Positions 54,913 to 64,000 of a stretch of DNA of 64,000 nt are shown piece by piece. Numbering within the stretch: position 1 is the stretch's first letter; each line of letters starts with the position of its first letter. This stretch comes from Sweltsa coloradensis. Its lineage: Eukaryota; Arthropoda; Insecta; Plecoptera; Chloroperlidae. The stretch covers positions 1 through 64,000 of the forward strand of contig JAMZAV010001434.1 in assembly GCA_024449915.1 (NCBI GenBank), in the 5' to 3' direction. Position numbers and translations under genes: made by a program. The notes under the pieces are model-generated. The model saw only the letters and a program-made list of their open reading frames with translations. It did no database searches and was not told the DNA's origin.

Positions 54913-57490
54913 ATGGCTTCATTGAATAACAAATTTGCCAAATTTGTTTTAATATAGTCTCATAAAAGTAACCTATTTAAATTTTTGTTTAAAATTGCAA
55001 TTTTATGAAATAATATTCCAATGGGTTCAGGAAACGGGCCAACGTGCCTGATAAGAAAGATGGCCGCAGTAGAGAATATACACATCTTGTGCACATACGG
55101 CTTGTACTTGTTTCTGAATGTTTCGTTTGCTAAATTTTAATTCATGGGAACTTGAAACTGTACTTGTCAAAGTACTAGTAAAATGCCAAAAGATATTAAG
55201 TTTAAATTTAATGTGTAAAATGATTAAATACGTTACCGTTAACAATAACCCAGCCACAATTGGTAGAGCCTAAATGAACAGATCTATTATTATTGTAGGC
55301 CGTAGTTGTGAGCATGAATACATTGCAAAGCAAGACTAGACCTCTACAATCTAAATGTAAATGTCAGTGAACTTACGCACAGCAACACTCGAAAACTCTT
55401 ATTTTCTCACTGTTGGAAGCTACATGTTTGTTTGGAATCTCTTATTTTCTACAAATACTAGTACTACCAGTTCTTGTCTTTTGGGTTCTGTCACTTTTCA
55501 TTATTAAAATCCTTGCGTTGTTTCTGCACGATTGCATATCCATCCTATCATCAAAGTTTACTACTAGTCACTTTAAGTTGCATAGCAATCCTACTCCAAC
55601 CAGCTGCCAACCTCAACACACTGTGCTCTTAAGTTGTATACATCTACTGACGGAAAGCTGTTTATGTTTTCGAAGGATAGTCTAGTGTGGGTGACCATGC
55701 AGTACTCAGTTTCAGCGCATCTTCGCGATTCAAATGTCCACTATGTTTCTATTTAATAGCTTCTCGTCACGGCCGTTAGTCGTCAAGCCTCGCTAACACA
55801 TGGGTGGCTTCAGAATTATTTTGATGACACTTACAGTATTTACACTGTGTTCTCTAATGGCATTTCATCAGTTTTTCTTACTTTCTTCTTACTGTTTTAC
55901 TTAAAGACGTCACAGAAAGCTGAGAAATACTGGTAATTTGATATTAGCAGAACAGTATTAATAATGGGTGAATCATTGAATAAGTATGAAGCCAACAGTA
56001 TGTTGGCACAGGTTGATAATTACCGACGGCCTGAATGGGGGAGCTATTGAATAAACGCATACAAATTAGAATTCTGAAAATAGACACTAAACCTGAGTAG
56101 TATATAAAAACCCATAAAAGATATCTTGTAAAACATAACGGTAATGTCTGTTGATCTATAATTTAACTAAGATCACAGCTTGTTGGGGCAGCAGTCGAAG
56201 AGACGAGTAGGTTTGCTCTGCGACCGACAGTCCACGAGTAGTGAACTCTAATATTATAAGCTGTGTAATCAGTGTGAAACATCGGGATTTTAATAGTGTA
56301 CATCGCATAACCAGAAAGTCAAGCTTAAATCTTTTCAGAAATAGTAAACTTGAACTTTATTTACCAATTGATGCATATTGAACTTTTGTTCTTTTAATAA
56401 CATTATAAATCACTGTTGTGAGTTTTGTCTTTTGGCAATTGAAAATAAAATCGTAATTGACGACGTACTATCATGGTCAGAGTTCTATCAAACCCATGTA
56501 TAAAGGGAATAAAATATGAGATTTTCGAGGATTGTTTGTGCTGTAGGGCCTACCTCACATGGATATTGAATTGAAAATAATAAAATTCAATAAGTTTCAC
56601 TCGAAAGCTTTGCTTTGAATTATAGATACACAGATTTAAATAAACTGCAATGTATTCATGCTCCTCCTGTTGGCTACTTGGTGCTGGGCTGGTTTTGCTC
56701 GCTGTACTCTTGTTGTGATTATCTCCATACCATGTTAGAGCAGGACTGATGTGAAATGGTGTTTGACATTGCTAGTTCCGGAGTACATTAGTTGCACTCT
56801 GAAACTGGCTGTGCCCACCGATCAAGTTTCATCATCAATCCTGCTTCTGCATTGGGGAGAACACTCTGTTTAGCTGAAAAACTTTCAACGTGGGGGATGG
56901 TAGCAATGAAGTGCAAAAAAGACTTAGGTAGTATAAAAAGCGCTTTTTTGAGCCTATTTTTTGTGTTTTTTGCTTGTTTTCAGCTTAAATTGTATTAATT
57001 TTCTTATATTTTACTATTATTTGTATTTTTTGTTTGTATATTATAATAAATTTTATATTGTTCCAATGAAATTGTTTTTATTTACTTAGTTTATTTTATT
57101 GTATTCATTGATATTGGAGCAATTGAAAAATAGACTAAGTCCATAAAGTAGGTCAACCAAATTTTCCAAGCTTTGAATAGCCTTGGAAAAAATGGCTAAG
57201 TCCATAAACTAGTTCACGGTTGTGAACTAGGTCATGTCCCAAGTGGAGAGGATATGTGTCCTTGAAAAAGTAGACTATCTCCATAAATTAGGTCAAATGC
57301 TTCAAGTAAGCAAGTCTGACCTAGAATATGGAGATCGCCAAGATCCAAGAACACACGTCCTAAAGCAGGTTGGAAAAGAGAAGGTTATTAATAAGTACAA
57401 ATAATGGTACACAACAGCATGGGTTTGACAAGTATATTGAACAGCTGGAAATAAGACTATGTCCATGGCCTTGAGAAATAAAAGCATTAG
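54913..57490. other. AT-rich DNA with one promoter-like spot
   Basis: GTATATAAAAACCC at 56099-56112 is a good TATA box. About 60-110 bp downstream is a GC-richer leader-like stretch (CGAAGAGACGAGTAGG, CTGCGACCGACAG), and AATAAAAT follows near 56445. This could be a small transcription unit or a solo LTR (a TGTTGGCACA start at 56001), but no target duplication or coding frame supports either. Confidence 0.3.
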
Positions 57491-57493
57491 GGA

Positions 57494-57711
57494 TTAGCGT
57501 GTCGTGGTTTCGAAGTTGTATCGGCGATTGTTGAAGTGTGGACAACAGCGAAGCGTGCAGCTAGGCAAGTCCAATGGAGTCTGAACGGTGTATTCGTAGC
57601 AGCACAGCAGAGATGTGGTCGAGGCAATAGATGTACGAGAGTCTGCACTGCTGGCGATGAAACGACCAATCCACGCAGAGATGTTCGGAACACATGGATA
57701 CTTGCCGTTGT
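57494..57711 (-). CDS. Candidate terminal coding exon, unidentified
   Basis: After the acceptor TTTCTTGTTTCAG| (AG at 57713-57712) the minus strand is open for 72 codons (NGKYPCVPNISAWIGRFIAS ... RYNFETTTR) to TAA. The exon needs one base from an upstream exon (phase 1). Third positions are richer in G/C than the surroundings, which supports coding. Six Cys are present, two as adjacent pairs. No family is recognised. Upstream exons would lie above 57720 and were not found; no poly(A) signal is close. Confidence 0.35.
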
Positions 57712-57719
57712 CTGAAACA

Positions 57720-58210
57720 AGAAACAAAAGAATTAGTTTTAGGAAGTAAAATAGCAGAAAACCATGTGGTAAATAAAGGACAGCTACCTAAAATGTTAAT
57801 AGACGTTTTTTAATATCACCAGGATACTCAACATACTAGTACAAAAAGCATCATATGGGAAAAAGGAGTTGAGCAAGAGCTAAATGCCATATTATGCTTG
57901 GTTGTGTGACGGACTGAATCTCCCACACGAGCATTGCAGTCACAATCACACACTCGAGCATTGGCATTTAGCATGATAAGCTGTCTTTCTCCCATGATGC
58001 TGTGCGCGCAATATAGAGAGCGCTGTCAAATGTGAATATTGGATCGTAGATATGAAGAAGTGGAGGCAGTGGGCTGCAATAGAGACGTAACAAATGCAAT
58101 TAAGAATCTAGGATTCTCTTCAGATACTGAGGAATTTGCATAACCTACGAGGGTCTAGAGCCGAATAACTACGTTTGATCTTTATTCTATTTCATTATTT
58201 AACTTTTATT
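57720..58210. other. Spacer, nothing recognised
   Basis: No coding, RNA or repeat signal could be supported. Confidence 0.4.
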
Positions 58211-59323
58211 TCCATTGCAGCTCTTGGTTTCCAAGAGAAGCTGTCGACACGTAAAACTGTTTTCACCAATAATTAATAGAGTTGTTATTCGATAGCAGTT
58301 AATTATCAATGTGAGCACAGTGGGCAAGACGAGAAGGGACAGACTAAGAAGCAACACTGACATTAGAGAAATGCTGGGTGTAGAGAAGTTAAGTGACAGG
58401 ATAGGAAGAACACGGTTGAGATAGTATGGACACGAATGGGGGGAAATAAGATGTCCAAGAAAATGTATGACGGAAGGATTGAAGAAGACTGGGTAGGCCA
58501 AGGAACAGATGGAAGGACACCACTTTGAGGCAAGAGGAGAGAGCTGGGAAGATGTGGAAGATATACTATATCGGGAGGATAGAAAGTGAAAAAATTTGGT
58601 TGCTTAACCCAAGCTGACCCTGCCAGAAGGAAGAAACGGTAATGGATGATGATGATGATGATGATACATGATTTGAATATTTAAATATCATTAAATTCTC
58701 AATTCATTCACAAAAAATAATGCAATTTTTGTACATCTTTTGATACTGAGAATGAGCTTAATCTTGCGGTTACTAATTAATAAATCAAAAATTAGTTATT
58801 ATAATTAAATATGATAAGACGTTAACTAAATAAAACAAATAATACAAAATAATAGTTGTAATTGACCGCTTATTCACTTGTCGACAATTTAATTGGCAAC
58901 AACCGGCCAACAATTAATTACACATTGTGTACGATACTTGTATTATTGTTAGTAAGGTTGCCGTTGATTACCAATTACATTATCGATAAGTGAATAAGCA
59001 GTCAATTATCACTATTATTTTTTATTTATTTATTTTATTTATTTAACGTTCCATCATATTCAATTATCAAAACTGATTTTTGGTTTAATTAATCAGTAAC
59101 TGCAAGAGTAAGCTAATTCTCACAATCAAAAAATCTACAAAATCAACATATTCTGTGAATGAATTGAGAATGTAAAGATAATTTTATATCGGAATCATGC
59201 ATTATCGTGATAAAAAGAAAAACACATTGATAATTGACTACTATCAAACGGCAAAGCAAATTGGAGAAAACAGTTTTATGTTTCAACAGCTTCTCCAAAG
59301 TGGAAGCCAAGAGCTGCAATGGA
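58211..59323. mobile_element. Foldback element with nested palindromes and a LINE fragment
   Basis: The outer arms about 58211-58312 (TCCATTGCAGCTCTTGG, AAAACTGTTTTC, AATTATCAATGTG) and 59232-59323 (inverse) are imperfect inverted repeats. Inside, a second pair flanks the centre (CTCAATTCATTCAC near 58698 versus GTGAATGAATTGAG near 59156). A third lies at about 58858-59010 (TTGACCGCTTATTCACTTGTCG versus its inverse). The LINE fragment 58320-58665 occupies only one side, so it was probably carried or inserted there. Confidence 0.65.
58320..58665 (+). pseudogene. 3' end of a LINE (second family), plus strand
   Basis: The plus strand reads KTRRDRLRSNTDIREMLGV, EKLSDRIGRTRLR, and, after stops and shifts, ESWEDVEDILYREDRK and an end before a GAT microsatellite (58648-58663). 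The order is that of the C-terminus of insect non-LTR retrotransposon polymerases. The GAT tail fits LINEs ending in simple repeats. Confidence 0.6.
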
Positions 59324-59949
59324 ATTTCTAATAAATATAAATAAAAAGTTGATTAATGATATAGAATATGGATCGAACGTAGCTATTGTAGGAGCAAGCG
59401 TCACTCTTCTATAACAATCAAACAATTGGACAAACTACAAGTTGTCGAGGACATCAAGAACCTACAACATTGTAAATGTATTGGAATTAAAAAGTCATAG
59501 CCCTGGAACGTAGGCTTCAAACAGCTCAAATTTGAAACTTTCAAATTATTGTAACCGTTTGATAGTTCCAATGGCCCCGATTTTTAATTTCTGTACGTTA
59601 GCAATGTTATTGTATGTTAGGTGTCCTATAGACAATGTGCAGCATTTTCTTCATTTGTTTTGTTGTTGTAGAGCAGAGTGGCGCTTCTTGCCTATTGGTT
59701 ATGTTGACACGTGGAACTCTATTTGCCTGAATTACAATGCATTGCGATAGGATCCAACTGCTTCCATTGAGTTGTGACAGAAGCTGACAAATTTGGAGAT
59801 AAAGTTTAGGTCCTGTTAATTTTGTTTCAACTAATTAATGCTTAATTGATTGATTTGTGTTGCTTAACGTCTATTAATGCAGTATTGCAATTTGAGACGA
59901 TAAGTGAGAAGACGATGAAGAACAATACCAAAAAAACACGCCTTAGGCC
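59324..59949. other. Spacer, nothing recognised
   Basis: The frame at 59532-59750 has no supporting signals. Confidence 0.4.
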
Positions 59950-60030
59950 TATGTGGGATTCGAACCCGCTTCCTTGTAGTGTCGTATACTTTGGATCAGC
60001 GCCCTAATCGTATGAGCCACCGCAGACGGC
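59950..60030 (-). mobile_element. tRNA-like SINE head, family 2
   Basis: On the minus strand it begins GCCGTCTGCGGTGGCTCA (box A) and has GCGGGTTCGAATCCCAC (box B) about 45 nt later, sharing both ends with the copy at 32366-32441. No complete cloverleaf forms. Confidence 0.55.
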
Positions 60031-61710
60031 AACCAAAGCTTACCCCCATAGAAATTTATTTTTGCTAATTTCCCCATAGTACCCAAATTTGACTTGATGG
60101 CTAGCGTTGATCTGTATTGAAATCATCTCTAATTTGGAAGCATTTACACAACTTCAAAGTTTTTCCAAAGAAACTGAAAATTGCAAGGTCAAATGTGTAT
60201 ATATTATGGTATTAACACTTTCATTGGTTTTGCTAATACTATTTTATGGAAAAAATGCTAGATAGCTGCAATGTTAACGCTTTTTTTATGGGGCCCTAAA
60301 AGTAGTTAAGATAGAAAATATGTACAAAACGCAAAATGAAGACATGTAAACGAGAGGCCTTAATAGCTCGGAAGGTTGGTCACCGACACCCTAGTAATGT
60401 GGCAACATAGAAATTAAAAAAACAAAAATGTTCCTACTTCTCCGATCTTATTTATTTATTTAACGTCAATCCTTATTCAGTTTAAAAACTTATTACATAG
60501 GAAATCAACTAAATAAAATTAAGTTCATAAATCGACACAAAATAATGAAATGTAAAAATAAAAGAATGTATAAATAACCAAAAAAATGTTCAAAAAATTC
60601 AAATTGTACCTATATTAAAAATATGAAGTGAAATGAAATAAAATGATTCAAATTGAAATGGAAAAAATACAGAAAAATAAAGAAAAAGAAGAAAAGGCAA
60701 ATTCATTACACGAAACCACTCAACCAATATGTGGTTTGACAAAAATCGGGAAGAAACAAACTTTTGCATAACAAAACACCAAATGCAAATCTTTATTTTA
60801 CGTTTGTATTCATGTTGCCATTTATTTGATTAGAGTAGTCAGTGCCACCCTTCTAAATTATAAACGCCTCGTGTCTCAACTTTGTATTTTCGTATGTACA
60901 TATTTTTAATGTTAACTTTTTATCTCAAATTTGTCAGTTTCCGTCACGCCTAGAACTAGAAGGTATACTACAATGTTGGATCCTAACCCAATGCTGCGTT
61001 TCTTATGGCATTTCCCATTGGCCGCACTCAGGTCGCTCCAAATAGCCACTTGACTTTTCTTTTGTTCAGTGTTGTAATGTTAATGTTTTTGTCTTATTGA
61101 AGTGGGGGTCAACAACAACGACATATCTGCACTCGCCGAGTGCATGCCAATGGAAAACGCTGTTAATTATGAAGGGTTTGAGTGATAGCCAGAAGTTATG
61201 TGATAAGTCAGTTGAGAAGCAAAAGATTCACAGTTGTATGTGACCACTAACCTACTTTACCTCAACCCCCCCCCATAATGCCAGAACCAGACACAAGTTT
61301 GCCCAGGAGGACTGGTTAGGACTGGTCAAAATTCAACAAACAAAAAGAGACCTGAGTCCCTGTCATATTTTAGCTTCTGGCTGTCAGTCTTTTAGGTCCA
61401 CCCTTAATAATCTAAAACTGTTCAGTTGAGCCCACTTTTAACTTTCAAGGAACTTATTTTAAGGAACTTCTCTAAACAACATTTTGGAATTAATGAAGTA
61501 CAGTAATTTGAATGCTTTGTAATTTAATAATAGAGTAATTTTAATTTCTTGTGGGATACCTGCCCAGGGTGCAATGTTCCCCTGCTGCCAATGGTACACC
61601 TTTTCAAACGTCTAACTAGGTATATTGGAGTTGAGGAATTGTGAAGGACTCTATCCCTTGCATTTGCATTAACGACTAAAGAACTGCTTGGGAAAAGTTA
61701 GGATTGCCAG
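60031..61710. other. AT-rich DNA, no gene called
   Basis: An A-rich low-complexity tract lies at about 60540-60700. No coding signal. Confidence 0.4.
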
Positions 61711-61787
61711 TCTCTGCGGGTTCGAACCCGTAACCTCCCGAATCCAAAGTCTTTGCCTGCGCGTTACGCGTCGGCCACCACTGTCGG
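61711..61787 (-). mobile_element. tRNA-like SINE head, related to family 2
   Basis: The minus strand has CGACAGTGGTGGCCGACGCG and, about 35 nt later, TTACGGGTTCGAACCCG. The layout is that of pol III boxes A and B. Acceptor pairing is absent. Confidence 0.5.
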
Positions 61788-61944
61788 TGTCGGTATAGTA
61801 CAGTGGTAATGACCAGTTCCCATCTAGCTGGTTAAAAATGGACTCTTTAGATTTCTAAAATTACAGATTTCTAAAATTGAATTTACTCATTAGTCATTAC
61901 TATATTAAGAGTCTTCACTAGACAAATATGACCTTGACACGTCC

Positions 61945-62309
61945 GTAAGCACTCAAATTCAGATGTACAACGCTCTGGAGAGAAATTGAAACGACATACG
62001 TGAATTCTAAAATGCACAAGACACAGATATTTTTATGCAGGAGAACATACCACAAACAGAATTGCTTTATGTAATAAACCCTACTATTCACCATTGTTCA
62101 GCGTAAAGTCAACGCGACGGGAGCAACTATTCTTTTTCCCCATTGCGTCGATTTTATGCGCAACAATCGTAGCAGGGTTTATTACACACATCAATTCTGT
62201 TTGTTGCATGTTGTTCAGAATAAAAATATCTGTCTTGTGCATTTTAGAATTCACGTATGACGTTTCAATTTTTCTCCAGAGCGTTGTACATCTGAATTTG
62301 AGTGCTTAC
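61945..62309. mobile_element. 365-bp foldback element
   Basis: The left arm 61945-62104 and right arm 62157-62309 are inverted repeats of about 155 bp with high similarity; shared words are GTAAGCACTCAAATTCAGAT, ACAACGCTCTGGAGA, CGTGAATTCTAAAATGCAC and TAATAAACCCT. No target duplication was found. The frame 62094-62312 lies across the centre and is not a gene. Confidence 0.8.
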
Positions 62310-64000
62310 TAGCGTGCCGTGTAGCCCTACTGTCATGTCTGTCTCGTGAACACTCTTAATGATGATCATCTAAGTGTCTAAGACATTCTTACAGTTCAAA
62401 TCTATTAAATTTTTTTAGTGGACAAAAAGCAAACATTTTGTAATAGGGCCTAACTCTTTTTTATACATCTTCCAAATGTTGGTGGGGGGGGGGGGGGTTG
62501 ATGATTTCACAGAAACTTGGTAACTTGGTGCAAATTAAAATATCTCAATCTTCTACAATAGGCCTACTTATATTATGCTCTAGTACAAAATTGGGCTTCT
62601 TATCAAGAATTTTTTTTAAATATCAAAATTGAAAATTGAAAATAATTATAATTTTTAAAGATATTTTCGGTAAACTTCCTTCACTTTGAAGATCCAACTA
62701 AATTGTCAGTGCTTATTTGTATGAAGTACCATGTACTGTATGTTATGCCCAGTGTCAGATAAAAACTTCAACGAGTGTCTCGTTAACGGGGGGAAAATAT
62801 TCCAAATTTGGATTTCACAAACTTCTTGTAAACTATGGTGGCTGTACAGGCTCTACAAAACTATCAACAGAAAATCTAATATCTAATTTTTAAATGTAGA
62901 TGGCTGGTTAACATAGGACCTGATTGGAGCGGAAGTTACGTTTTTAGATGCCTGCTGTGAGAGAGCAGCACTTGTGCTGGTGTTATCATTTATTTTTACA
63001 ACAATTTTGAGGGTGAAAGTAGATGTAAACACTCATGTTTAAAAAGGACATTTTGAACAAACTTTTATCAAAATTACTGCAACCATGGTTACAATAAAAT
63101 CAAATTGGCCTACTACTAATTTTAAACTTTGTTCATGACTCAAATATCACAGCTTTCCATGAAACAATTTAATGGATAGCCGACAGAAAGATAGGCCTAG
63201 CTTGATAGCCGTCACTTGCTTTTGTTTGTCCAAAGTAAGTTCGCAACAATCGATAGCCAAATAGAATCGGGTTCTATGCTATCGTTACTAAGTGTGACCA
63301 ACAACTCAATCACAGGTTGAGAAATCAATTGTTGTATTCTAATAGTTCTGGGTAACAGTAAAAATATTATTTTCAGGCACTTACAAGTAAATGCCATCAG
63401 AAATGTATCTAAGCTCTTCAATTGCATTAAATGTTCATAGCTACCCAAATTATAAGTTCTTATAACTCCTAGGGAGATATCTAAATGAAACATAAAGACC
63501 TACTACTTCACTTTTAAAAAAAGCAAATATGTATTTAATGTTTACCTAGACAGTTCAAAGAACTGATTTTCACTAGAAAACATTTTGTTCCCATTGGCTT
63601 TGTTGCTGCAATGCCTTCCAAGTCACTGTTTACATGGGGGTACTTCAAGTTTGACGTAGACCACTACGTAGCTTAGTTGAACTAGCAGGCTGGCTGTGAG
63701 GTAGGTAGACTAGGGGCTAGTCTGCTTAGACAGCATTGGGATAGAAAATTATAATGTAAAATTGATTGATTAAACTCCGTTTGAGAAGTTAAAGATCCTC
63801 TGCTGGAACTGGGATTTGAACCAAAAACCTGTTGATTGTAATAAATAATAATTTCAAAAAATCATATTTATAGTTGACCCACTGTCACAATACTGATTTT
63901 CAGTGGGGGACATTTACTTTAGAAGCCAACCAAGCCAACCCTAGATGAATGATAAACAATAAATAATAGTAATGACTAATGAGGGATGTACTCAAAAGAA
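62310..64000. other. AT-rich DNA, no gene called
   Basis: A G-run lies at about 62484-62498. Near 63800-63835 a box B-like GGGATTTGAACC may be a SINE relic. No coding exon recognised. Confidence 0.4.

Noticed and set aside
56001..56460. Solo LTR
   Set aside because: A TG start and TATA box are present, but no matching CA end with target duplication was found; kept only as a low-interest finding.

Overview
This is eukaryotic, AT-rich, repeat-dominated genomic DNA. It has split genes with GT-AG junctions, TATA promoters, tRNA-derived SINEs, LINE reverse-transcriptase remains and many non-autonomous DNA transposons with target-site duplications. The one gene recognised with confidence is a sulfakinin neuropeptide precursor (minus strand, 2714-3073), a family confined to arthropods. 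The QSDDYGH core resembles insect, especially cockroach and hemipteran, sulfakinins. I infer an insect or close arthropod; the species is not determined.

Layout. 1-2.7 kb: repeats (a SINE inside an inverted repeat, then a Helitron-like element ending just 3' of the sulfakinin gene). 2.7-6.3 kb: the sulfakinin gene, with one coding exon, a 3.1-kb intron in the 5' UTR, a short leader exon and a TATA-like promoter. 6.3-7.5 kb: a divergent TATA promoter and a GC-rich, apparently intronless gene for an unrecognised Cys/Arg-rich protein. 9.7-19 kb: Helitron-like copies, a Jockey/CR1-type LINE on the minus strand broken by a SINE and partly duplicated as a hairpin, and several foldback, hAT and TA-flanked elements. 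19.4-31.8 kb: a tandem array of seven roughly 1.06-kb units, split by a 5.0-kb DNA transposon with about 850-bp inverted repeats and a decayed zinc-finger/CXC coding region. 32-39 kb: a dense cluster of MITEs, many with exact target duplications (PIF/Harbinger 3 bp, hAT 8 bp), SINE copies and a short miRNA-like hairpin. 40.4-42.8 kb: a chain of four short exon-like segments on the plus strand with compatible phases, probably the 3' end of a real but unidentified gene. 47.3-49.3 kb: a DNA transposon with a dead DDE-type transposase and a recurring GTCACACCCGCAAC motif. 50.2 and 57.6 kb: single candidate exons on the minus strand. 52-54.9 kb: an hAT element and a 1.38-kb near-perfect foldback element flanked by TTAA. 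58.2-62.3 kb: more foldbacks, a LINE 3' end and SINE heads.

The genes form no operon or pathway. The only suggestive pairing is the head-to-head arrangement of the sulfakinin gene and the Cys-rich gene, whose predicted start sites lie about 545 bp apart. Nearly everything else is mobile-element sediment; the nested insertions and target duplications allow part of its history to be read. All exon calls outside the two main genes rest on splice-site and reading-frame logic alone.
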